In this document: one piece after another, positions 35,085 through 42,668 of the stretch
Position numbering within the stretch: the stretch's first letter is position 1
How the letters are laid out: each line of letters begins with the position of its first letter
DNA from: Thermoplasmata archaeon
GTDB taxonomy: Archaea > Thermoplasmatota > Thermoplasmata > Lutacidiplasmatales > UBA184
Direction of reading: 5' to 3'
NCBI GenBank assembly: GCA_021796385.1
Contig: JAJYXQ010000059.1
Coordinates: 1-64,000 of the forward strand
Length of the DNA stretch: 64,000 nt
Notes under the pieces: generated by a model
What the model saw: only the letters and a program-made list of their open reading frames with translations
What the model was told of the DNA's origin: nothing
Databases searched by the model: none
Program-made: the position numbers and the translations under genes

Positions 35085-36074
35085 ATGGAAGTGGCCCCCG
35101 CGAACACGAACCCCTTCGAGACGAACCGTCTCCTCGTCGAGCTTTCGACCTACTACCAGGATGGCACGCAGGGCCGAAGGACCTCCGAGATGGTCAAGGA
35201 CTACGCCACGCGCATCATCAGCGGGGATGTCCAGGGTGCCCTTTGGTTACGCCAACCGGACGTGGCCTCGGGAGTGGCGGTGATCGACCCGACCGAGGGT
35301 GCCGGGGCTCGGGTGTCCCACCTCTACGTCGAGAAGCCCCACCAAACGACCCAGGCTGTCTCCGAATTCGTGGAAGGCCTCCAGGAATTCTCCAGGGAAA
35401 ATGGCGGCCTCTATGCCATTTGCGATGAGATCCCGGGCCTGAACCACGAACAACAGGCCGAAGTCCTCGAGCCTCGGGGATTCCGACACGTAGGACGTCT
35501 CACGATGGTGTATCCCCTAGCGCAGAAGGATCCTCCTTCGGCCTCGGCACCTCCCCTCGGTCGAAGGGTCCACCTCGGGGTCGACCATGTAGAAGGGCTC
35601 ATTTCCCTTTTCGCCCAGACCTTCGAGGGGGAGCGGGACCAGCTTTTCGCACCCAGGCCGGGGAATACGCGGGAGTCGGGTCGGACGTTCCTAGAGGACT
35701 TCTTCCTTAACCTGGATACCCCGCCCATTGCATGGGGGTCCTTGGGTATCCAGATGGAAGAAGAGATCATCGGTGCGGTGCTCGCCCAGCAAGGGTACAT
35801 GGCCCCGGCCGATTCGAAGCACCTTTGGGTCTACGACCTGATGGTGGCTCCGGATCAACAGCGGAAAGGGGTGGGCACCTACCTTCTCGGTGAATTGCTT
35901 CGAGAATCCAAGTCCCATGGCATCGAGGAGCTCTACCTTGAAGTGACGGAAGGCAACCCCGCCGAACACCTCTACTTACGTCTTGGGTTCGAGAAGATCG
36001 CTCCGGCGGAGTCGGCGCGACGGGGTTTTTGGATCAACGCTGCTGTCGCCCAAAGCCTGGGCATCCCCCTGTAA
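35085..36074 (+). CDS. Two-domain GNAT acetyltransferase
   Basis: 329 residues. The N-terminal half (about 1-150) is a degenerate GNAT-like domain (ALWLRQPDVASGVAVI, ARVSHLYVEKPHQTT, LEPRGFRHVGRLTMVY). The C-terminal half (about 160-329) is a complete GNAT domain with LWVYDLMVAPDQQRKGVGTYLL, where QRKGVG binds acetyl-CoA, and AEHLYLRLGFEKIAP. The substrate is unknown; in such tandem GNATs the N-terminal domain often helps substrate binding. A TATA box 27 bp upstream indicates a monocistronic leaderless transcript. Confidence 0.75.
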   Translation: MEVAPANTNPFETNRLLVELSTYYQDGTQGRRTSEMVKDYATRIISGDVQGALWLRQPDVASGVAVIDPTEGAGARVSHLYVEKPHQTTQAVSEFVEGLQEFSRENGGLYAICDEIPGLNHEQQAEVLEPRGFRHVGRLTMVYPLAQKDPPSASAPPLGRRVHLGVDHVEGLISLFAQTFEGERDQLFAPRPGNTRESGRTFLEDFFLNLDTPPIAWGSLGIQMEEEIIGAVLAQQGYMAPADSKHLWVYDLMVAPDQQRKGVGTYLLGELLRESKSHGIEELYLEVTEGNPAEHLYLRLGFEKIAPAESARRGFWINAAVAQSLGIPL

Positions 36075-36080
36075 TCGAGA

Positions 36081-37544
36081 TCACTTCGACATTGTCGTAG
36101 GCATGGCGTTTCCCCGGGAGGTATCATCCCGGGGGCGCTGTGGCCCATCGTGGGGGCGAGCGTACGACACGACCGCGGCCACTCCAAGAATGATCCCCGA
36201 AACGATCAGCGCCGCGTGGATGCCGTTCAGGAAGGCGGCGGCCACCGAGGGAGGGAAACCTCTGAGGTTCGTGGTGCCTAGGAAGATGGCGAAGGCCACA
36301 TCCCGGGGTACGCTCAATCCCGAAATGGCGATCGTGACGACGAAGGAAAGGAGACTTCCGACCCCCGTCAGGGTGCTGCGGAGGCCGGATATGGATCCGA
36401 ACGAGCCCCGGCGCGCCTGCTTCATGATGGCCGAGTTGTTCGCCGGCCAGTACATCGCACCCCCGAAACCCGTGAGGAGGGACACGGGGATCACCCAGTA
36501 CGGATTCGTGCTCACAGTGAATGTGCTGTAGGCCAGCACCCCCACGACCATGATTATGATGCCCGCCGTTGCCATGAATCGAGCGCCGATGGAATCGGCA
36601 AAGCGCCCCATGTAGGGTGAAAAGAGCCCTGAGACAACGTACCCGGGCACGAGGAGGAGGGAAGAGTCGAGAGGGGACATGCCCAGAATCCCTTGGAGGT
36701 ACATCGTGAGGAGGAACACGATGCTCAGGTAGCCGATGCCTTGGAGGAACGCCGAGAGCAGAGAGAAGCTCATCAGACGGTCTCGGAAGTACGTGAGGTC
36801 TATGGTGGGACTGGGGGCTCGGGCCTCCCACCAGAGGAAAGGTACCAGGATGAAGACCCCCACCATGGTGACCCCGAGATACTCGGGGGTGACCCCGATC
36901 GAGGCCATTTCGATGGCCCCATACGAGCTCAAGGATAGGGCGACGGTCAGTAGCGCAAACCCCGGGAGGTCCAATGTGGCGCCGGTCTTCTCCCGGTCCT
37001 TCAAGTAGTGATAGCCCACAAGGACGGCGAAGATCCCGATGGGAACATTGATGAAGAAGATGTATCGCCAGTCGAAGAACGTGGTGATCACCCCACCCAG
37101 AAGGATCCCCAGCACAGCGCCGACGCTCCACCCGAAGGTGGTATACCCGAAGGCATACCCCCGCCGATCGGCGGGGAAGTGGTCCGAGATGACCGCACCG
37201 CCATTGGCGAGGATCATCGCCCCTCCCACCGCTTGCACGCCTCGAAAACCGATCAGGGCGAGGTCGTTCGGGGAGATCCCGCAGAGGAATGACCCCAGCG
37301 TGAACACGGCGAACCCCGCATTGTAGAAGCGAGAACGTCCGAAGATGTCCCCGATGCGCCCCATCTGGGTGGTGAGGACCGCCGTCAAGAGGAAGTAGAT
37401 CAGGATAGCCCATATGATGGTGGATAAGTTCGAATCGAGGGCCTGCCCCACGGTCGGGAGGGCCAGGATCATTATCGTGCTATCCACCGCGGCCATGAGG
37501 GTCCCGGTGACCACGACGAGCAGTGCGGCCCGGGATTCCTGCAT
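36081..37544 (-). CDS. DHA2-family (14-TM) drug:H+ antiporter
   Basis: 487 residues. The start at 37544 is set by a TATA box (rc of TCAATATCA, 37565-37573) 26 bp upstream. Fourteen hydrophobic helices and the DHA2 signature LMAAVDSTIMILALPTVG near the N-terminus, with MGRIGDIFGRSRFYNAG in loop 2-3 and the antiporter motif C-like GWSVGAVLGILLGGV, place it in the EmrB/QacA group. It exports hydrophobic compounds using the proton gradient. It is divergent from the RNase H-fold gene, with 37 bp between starts. Confidence 0.88.
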   Translation of the reverse strand: MQESRAALLVVVTGTLMAAVDSTIMILALPTVGQALDSNLSTIIWAILIYFLLTAVLTTQMGRIGDIFGRSRFYNAGFAVFTLGSFLCGISPNDLALIGFRGVQAVGGAMILANGGAVISDHFPADRRGYAFGYTTFGWSVGAVLGILLGGVITTFFDWRYIFFINVPIGIFAVLVGYHYLKDREKTGATLDLPGFALLTVALSLSSYGAIEMASIGVTPEYLGVTMVGVFILVPFLWWEARAPSPTIDLTYFRDRLMSFSLLSAFLQGIGYLSIVFLLTMYLQGILGMSPLDSSLLLVPGYVVSGLFSPYMGRFADSIGARFMATAGIIIMVVGVLAYSTFTVSTNPYWVIPVSLLTGFGGAMYWPANNSAIMKQARRGSFGSISGLRSTLTGVGSLLSFVVTIAISGLSVPRDVAFAIFLGTTNLRGFPPSVAAAFLNGIHAALIVSGIILGVAAVVSYARPHDGPQRPRDDTSRGNAMPTTMSK

Positions 37545-37564
37545 CGTAAGAGCCTTAAGAACGG

Positions 37565-37573
37565 TCAATATCA
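37565..37573 (-). promoter_or_regulatory. TATA box of the DHA2 exporter gene
   Basis: TGATATTGA on the minus strand is centred 25 bp before the ATG at 37544. Confidence 0.55.
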
Positions 37574-37581
37574 AAGCATTG

Positions 37582-38382
37582 GTGCCGAAAGCCGAGATCG
37601 CAGTCCTGACCGAGGACCCGGTACTCTATGCGGAACTCGCCCACATGCTCAAGGAGCAAGGGGTCGACTTCGTGACCCTTTTCCCGGGAGAGAAGATCCC
37701 GCGTGGGATTCGGGTCGTCCTCACCTCTCGTGCGGAGGAAGGGTCGGTGGAGTTCCCGGCCAAGGTCATCGCCCGCAAGGGCCGAAGGATCGAGACATGG
37801 ACCTTGCTCCAGACCGTCCTCGGCATGATCTCACCGAAGGAACACTTCCGGATCGGGATCGATCCCGGCCCTCGCCCCGGATTCGCCATCATGACCCCAA
37901 CGGGGCAATGCATGACCTCGGGGGTGCTCAACCGCCCGGAGGCCGTTGCGTCCTTGGCCCGAGAATTGCGAGAGACCCTGCCGGAAGCGGTACTCCGATT
38001 TTGCGTGGGTAGCGGCGACCGCCTCCAGCATGTACGTGTCGTGAACGAGCTCCTCCAACTTCGCTTCGAAGTGGAGATCGTGGACGAAAGGGGTAGCACC
38101 CCCCACGGGCAACGGAACAACGACGCCGTTTCCGCACGATGGATCGCATCCCAATCAGGAAGACTGGTCACGCACCCTCTTTCGTATCCCATCACTCCCG
38201 GCGATGTGCGTGAAGTGCAGCGCAGGTCCCGCGAGTTGAGCGGAGGAAGGTACACAATACCTCGGGACCTTGCTTCCCAAGTTCTAGCAGGTGAGATATC
38301 CCTTGACTCGGCGGTTCGGAGGGCGGGGCTTCTCCACTCCAACCCACCAAGGCTCCCCCAGAAAAAGAAGGAGCTGGCGTAA
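37582..38382 (+). CDS. RNase H-fold (RuvC/YqgF-like) protein of unknown function
   Basis: 266 residues from the GTG at 37582; a CTTAAGAA element about 25 bp upstream may be the TATA box. Residues 1-85 are a small alpha/beta domain resembling a receiver (AEIAVLTEDPVLYAELAHML). From 90 on, RIGIDPGPRPGFAI starts an RNase H-like sheet with Asp94. EIVDERGSTPHGQRNND then provides Glu165/Asp168/Glu169 and Asp181, matching the acidic triad of RuvC/YqgF folds. Nuclease activity is inference; a structural or RNA-binding relative is possible. The C-terminus is a Lys-rich helical extension. GltX follows on the same strand 120 bp later. Confidence 0.6.
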   Translation: MPKAEIAVLTEDPVLYAELAHMLKEQGVDFVTLFPGEKIPRGIRVVLTSRAEEGSVEFPAKVIARKGRRIETWTLLQTVLGMISPKEHFRIGIDPGPRPGFAIMTPTGQCMTSGVLNRPEAVASLARELRETLPEAVLRFCVGSGDRLQHVRVVNELLQLRFEVEIVDERGSTPHGQRNNDAVSARWIASQSGRLVTHPLSYPITPGDVREVQRRSRELSGGRYTIPRDLASQVLAGEISLDSAVRRAGLLHSNPPRLPQKKKELA

Positions 38383-38502
38383 GGTCCGTCATGTCGGTCA
38401 TGCGCTCAGCCGGCGATATCCTCAAGTGGGCGTGGGACTGGTCATCCCTGAGAGATTCTTCAGTTCAAGGACGCCCGGGAGATGCAGTAGTGCAGTAGAA
38501 CC

Positions 38503-40200
38503 ATGTCAGTCGAGGAAGATGCCCGCAAGGTGGCCATAGAGAACGCCGCCAAGCATGGGGGGGCCGCCCGCTGGGAGACGGTCCTCAACATGCTCCTTCG
38601 AACGCATCCGGAGCTCAGGAGCCCGGATAGCGATGCCGTCCGCATCGTTCGAGCCGCCGTGGATGAGGTCAACGCCCTACCGCCCGAGAAACTCCAGGAA
38701 CTCGCAAAATCCCTCCCCGCTCCCGCCCCTCAGCGAGAGGAAAGGACCGGTCTTCCTCCCTTGCCCGGAGCGGAGAAAGGGAAGGTGGTGCTCCGGTTCG
38801 CCCCTTTCCCCTCGGGTGCCCTCCACATTGGCAATGCCCGCGGGGTCTACATCAATGACGAATACCGTCGGATGTACGACGGGAAGTTTTACGTCGTGTT
38901 CGACGACACGATTGGGTCCGTGGAGAAGAAGCCCCTCAAAGAGGGTTACTCTCTGATACTCAACGATCTCAAGGCGGCCGGAGTGGATCCCGACGCGATA
39001 TTCTATAAGTCTGATCGGATCGAGCGGCATTACCACTTCGTTCCGGATCTTCTCCGGAGCGGAAAGGCGTACGTATGCACTTGCCCAGCCGAGAAGCTCC
39101 GTCTCAACCGGGAGAACGGTGTGGCCTGCCCTGAGCGGGAGAAGGACTCGGACTGGCAGGTGGCCCAATGGGAGGGTATGCTCTCCGGTCAGTACCGCAA
39201 AGGGGAGGCAGTCGTCCGACTAAAGACCGCGGTGGACCATCCCAATCCAGCCTTCCGGGACCGGGTGCTCCTGCGAATATCCGAGGATGAACATCCTCGG
39301 GTCGGGCATAAGTACCGGGTCTGGCCCCTTCTCGAATACTCCTGGGCGATCGATGATGTGGAACTGGGGATCACGCATGTGATACGAGGGAAGGACCTCG
39401 TGATGGAGGATCAGATGGAGGAGGCCCTGTGGGTAGCCCTCGGCCTGAAGGGGCCACACTTCGCTCATTGGGGCATGCTGCGGGTCCGGGAGTCGAAGAT
39501 CTCCAAGAGCAAATCAATGCAGGAGGTGCTGAGTGGCCAGTATGACGGTTGGACCGACCCCCGTACTTGGAGCTTCGGCTCTCTTGAGCGACGAGGAATA
39601 CGTAGCGAGGCAATACGCTCCTTTGTGCTCTCGTTCGGCATGTCCCTTGCAGACATCGAAGTGCCGGCCGAATCTTTGTACTCTGAGAATCGAAAGCTTT
39701 TGGACCCGGTTACCCCTAGGAGAGCTTTCGTTACAGATCCGATTAGCTTAGATATTCAAAGTTTCCCATCGGGGTTTGGAAGTGTGCAACTAGCAAACCA
39801 TCCAGATCATAATGAATTGGGGCATCGTATACTTCGACTAACAGGAGGGAGACTCTATATTCCCTCGAAGGATGTGTTGATAAACCTCGGCAAAGAGATT
39901 CGATTGAAAGATCTTTTCAATGTCCAACTTGCTACGGAAGTTCGAAGCGATCGCTCGATTCGAGCAACCTTTACGTCTCAGTCTAACAAACCGATTCCGC
40001 GCATACAGTGGGTCCCGACCGAAGGGGCCATTGAGGCCACAATCCTAATGCCCGATGGTTCTACAGTGACGGGTGTCGGAGAAGAGTCATTGAAGAAAGC
40101 TTCGCTTGGACAAATGTTCCAGTTTGAACGATTTGGCTTCGTCAAACTTGATTTGACAGAGTCTCCATCGTTGATGCGATTCGCCTTCGCTCACTCGTGA
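38503..40200 (+). CDS. gltX: Glutamyl-tRNA synthetase, archaeal type
   Basis: 565 residues. An N-terminal helical extension (1-75) precedes the class I catalytic core with PFPSGALHIGN (the HIGH motif, residues 108-111) and ESKISKSKS (the KMSKS equivalent near 332-338). The all-beta C-terminal anticodon-binding domain (about 390-565) puts it in the archaeal/eukaryotic GluRS/GlnRS branch. It charges tRNA-Glu, and tRNA-Gln when Asp/Glu amidotransferases are used. From about 39690 codon use becomes clearly AT-richer (TTA, AGA, ATA, AAT), so the last third differs in composition from the first two thirds, while the reading frame and domain stay intact. Confidence 0.92.
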   Translation: MSVEEDARKVAIENAAKHGGAARWETVLNMLLRTHPELRSPDSDAVRIVRAAVDEVNALPPEKLQELAKSLPAPAPQREERTGLPPLPGAEKGKVVLRFAPFPSGALHIGNARGVYINDEYRRMYDGKFYVVFDDTIGSVEKKPLKEGYSLILNDLKAAGVDPDAIFYKSDRIERHYHFVPDLLRSGKAYVCTCPAEKLRLNRENGVACPEREKDSDWQVAQWEGMLSGQYRKGEAVVRLKTAVDHPNPAFRDRVLLRISEDEHPRVGHKYRVWPLLEYSWAIDDVELGITHVIRGKDLVMEDQMEEALWVALGLKGPHFAHWGMLRVRESKISKSKSMQEVLSGQYDGWTDPRTWSFGSLERRGIRSEAIRSFVLSFGMSLADIEVPAESLYSENRKLLDPVTPRRAFVTDPISLDIQSFPSGFGSVQLANHPDHNELGHRILRLTGGRLYIPSKDVLINLGKEIRLKDLFNVQLATEVRSDRSIRATFTSQSNKPIPRIQWVPTEGAIEATILMPDGSTVTGVGEESLKKASLGQMFQFERFGFVKLDLTESPSLMRFAFAHS

Positions 40201-41198
40201 TGGAACTTGCTCCTGCCACCCATATGAAAGATTCCCAATTTCAAGCTGAGTTTATGGAGAGTCTGTTCCGGAGTCAAGACCCTCGCGACCTGATCAGATT
40301 CTACTCGTCATTCAAGACTCTAAGTGATTTCAAGTCGTTCTTCCTAAATAGAGTCAAGGCAGAGGTATCAATAGTAGAGTATGAAAGCGACAAAAACATC
40401 CCCGCGGTAGTCGTTGTACCAACGTCTGATGTCCATGGGCCATTAGCAAGAAGCTTCAGGCAAGCCTTTTCTGGGATTGACCTCATCTTCGTGCAGAGCA
40501 GCGGCCATCTGTTCAACTTCTCCCACTCTATGAACGTCGGGATTAGGCGGGCACTTACTAAGATGAAACCTTGGGTTATACTGTCAAATGATGATGTACA
40601 ACCAAGGCAACCTATTTTAAACGTTATCAATGATATTGCTAGAATACATGATGTTGAATGGTTCAGGCCAATCATCCTCACGAACGGGAAGCGTGTCCCA
40701 TCCTCGTGGACACTCTGCCAACTCCCCCAGCGAGGCTTACTCTCATGGTTGTGGGACGCGAGAAGTCAAGGTGGGAAAGATGTTTCATCTACTTACCATC
40801 TAGTCAAGACGATGTGTGAGAGATTCTCCGTCAATCCACTGGTGGCGGTTCAGTGCGATCCCATTCAGAGTTTCACAGACCGAATTGTAGCAAGCCACCG
40901 AGTCAAGGGTCTAAAGCCGTTTCTAAATGTTCAGCCATTCGCCATCTTCAAGTCGACTCTACTGAAATCATTTTCCTTCGATGAGAGTTACGTGAACGCT
41001 TGTGAGGACATGGACCTCAGCCTAAGGCTTTACACCGCTGGCCAACAAGGTAGGGAAGTGAAGTACTTTATTGAAACCACTGGTGGTGCCTCCTTTGGCA
41101 CGAGCAGATCAAGATGGCTTCGATACGGGTTGTCGGGCCGTGTTCTTTTTGCTGATAACGCTAGGCAATGCGTTGACAATTTCTTACAAACTAGGTAA
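40200..41198 (+). CDS. GT-A-type glycosyltransferase (GT2-like), putative
   Basis: 332 residues from the ATG at 40200 (GTG at 40197 also possible); its first base overlaps the gltX stop (TGATG). The core has VVVVPTSDVHG, then FNFSHSMNVGIRRALTKMKPWVILSNDDV, whose NDD matches the metal- and nucleotide-sugar-binding DxD-type motif of GT-A enzymes. Later YVNACEDMDLSLRLYTAG carries the ED motif used as catalytic base. Such enzymes transfer sugars in glycan or glycoprotein assembly. Codon use is AT-rich throughout. A 207-bp gap precedes the next gene, and the acceptor is unknown. Confidence 0.65.
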   Translation: MELAPATHMKDSQFQAEFMESLFRSQDPRDLIRFYSSFKTLSDFKSFFLNRVKAEVSIVEYESDKNIPAVVVVPTSDVHGPLARSFRQAFSGIDLIFVQSSGHLFNFSHSMNVGIRRALTKMKPWVILSNDDVQPRQPILNVINDIARIHDVEWFRPIILTNGKRVPSSWTLCQLPQRGLLSWLWDARSQGGKDVSSTYHLVKTMCERFSVNPLVAVQCDPIQSFTDRIVASHRVKGLKPFLNVQPFAIFKSTLLKSFSFDESYVNACEDMDLSLRLYTAGQQGREVKYFIETTGGASFGTSRSRWLRYGLSGRVLFADNARQCVDNFLQTR

Positions 41199-41405
41199 AT
41201 TGGTGTCACTAAACCATAATTCTCACGGCAAGGACCTTCCTGAATTCTTGGACATGTTCGCGGTGACAATGCTAGCATACCGACTGTCGGATCGTTGCAT
41301 TCGGTGTGAGGTACGCGCCGATGCTCCATCCAAAATGCAATGCTTATCAGTTGACGAAACTTCACCCTGTGGAAGGGATCTAAGCTGGTTGGTCTAGGAG
41401 TTGCG

Positions 41406-42407
41406 ATGAAGGATTGGTCTGAGTTCCCAGTTATGAGTCGCAAGTGTGATTACTGTGGCACGGTTAATTCAGGACAGACCTTCTGGGCCCATGAACGCAT
41501 GCTTGGAACAGGGAAGAAGTTTGAGCTGTGGAGGTGCTCTTTGTGCAAATCAGTCATTCTACTTGATCCTCCATCTGATTTGTCCCAGTATTATCCACCT
41601 TCTTACTATTCATTTCGCCAAAAGCATCAGGGTGATTTCTTGGGGAGGAAGCTTCTTGTTTCCGCGCTCAGCAGAGGGTTGGCTCGACGCGCTAACATGA
41701 CCATGCTTTCTGGCTTTCTTTGTCAGAGTCAGCTTGTCGTACTTGCTGAATTCGTTCTTGAATCTAGGGTAGACCGGGAAAAATCATCGTTGGTTGATGT
41801 TGGAAGCGGTTCTGGGGACTTGCTAACATATGCATCGGCCCTTCACTTTCAGTCTCTAACTGGCCTCGACGCCTTTATCCCGAATGATATCTTGAGATCG
41901 GATGGGGTTGCTGTAAAGCGGGGGACGTTGAAGGAGGTGACTGGTGAAAAGGACCTAATCATGTTTAACCATAGTTTTGAGCATTTTGAAAATCCTCTTG
42001 GTACTCTGCGGGAAGTGCATCGCATTCTAAGTCCGAAGGGACTATGTATGATAAGAGTTCCAGTTGCTGGGTCACAGGCATCTGAATACTATAAATCCGA
42101 TTGGGTTCAATTGGATGTTCCTCGGCATCTGACCATTCCTTCCGAAAGAGGGCTTAGGGAGTGTGCCAGAGCTGCTGGTCTGGAATTGCTTAAAGTCTGG
42201 TATGATTCCGGACCCTTTCAGTTTAAGGGTAGCAACCAGAACGCAAGACGCTCTGTTGAAAGTGTGGAGTCAGAAAGTTCAAGGACAGAGCTAAAGGAGT
42301 ACGGCCCGAAGATGTTCGATATTGGCTATCGGATCATGGCTGCAAAACTTAACAATAGGAAGGCTGGCGATCAGGCCGCTTTTATCTTCAGGACCGCAAA
42401 TCATTGA
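41406..42407 (+). CDS. SAM-dependent methyltransferase with N-terminal zinc-binding segment
   Basis: 333 residues. CDYCGTVNSG and WRCSLCKSVILLDPP near the N-terminus form a CxxC...CxxC site, probably zinc-binding. The Rossmann core starts at SLVDVGSGSGDLLTYA (motif I); later DLIMFNHSFEHFENPLGTLREVHRILSPKG is the classic H-x-x-E-H segment of Methyltransf_11/23 enzymes. Proteins with this layout methylate sugars in nucleotide-sugar and glycan pathways. With the upstream glycosyltransferase it may modify surface glycans, possibly of the Kelch protein encoded next. AT-rich composition. Confidence 0.75.
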   Translation: MKDWSEFPVMSRKCDYCGTVNSGQTFWAHERMLGTGKKFELWRCSLCKSVILLDPPSDLSQYYPPSYYSFRQKHQGDFLGRKLLVSALSRGLARRANMTMLSGFLCQSQLVVLAEFVLESRVDREKSSLVDVGSGSGDLLTYASALHFQSLTGLDAFIPNDILRSDGVAVKRGTLKEVTGEKDLIMFNHSFEHFENPLGTLREVHRILSPKGLCMIRVPVAGSQASEYYKSDWVQLDVPRHLTIPSERGLRECARAAGLELLKVWYDSGPFQFKGSNQNARRSVESVESESSRTELKEYGPKMFDIGYRIMAAKLNNRKAGDQAAFIFRTANH

Positions 42408-42632
42408 TTCGACCATCCAAAGCAAAGGGGGGTAGGCTTTAAATCCATATAATCCTATTATTTCGGAGTGGGGGCCAGTAAAATCACTTTATGTCCAGAA
42501 GGATGCAAAAGTACGCTTGTGGGGCACACGCATTAAAGTTGCGTAGTTCATCAAAGAGCGCGCTATGTCAGCGTAAGTGTCATGAACGTGGTAAAATTAG
42601 TGTGTTTATATCATTGAGTTAATACGTGTTAG

Positions 42633-42642
42633 TGTTATAATT
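42633..42642 (+). promoter_or_regulatory. TATA box of the Kelch surface gene
   Basis: TGTTATAATT is centred about 31 bp before the ATG at 42669. A second TATA-like TTTATATCA lies at 42605-42613. The gap from 42408 is AT-rich and otherwise empty. Confidence 0.5.
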
Positions 42643-42668
42643 TTTTCCATTTGTAAGGTTATACATAT

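Noticed and set aside
41199-41405. Extra gene between the glycosyltransferase and methyltransferase
   Set aside because: The frames here run over from the glycosyltransferase region in another phase and have no coherent protein pattern.
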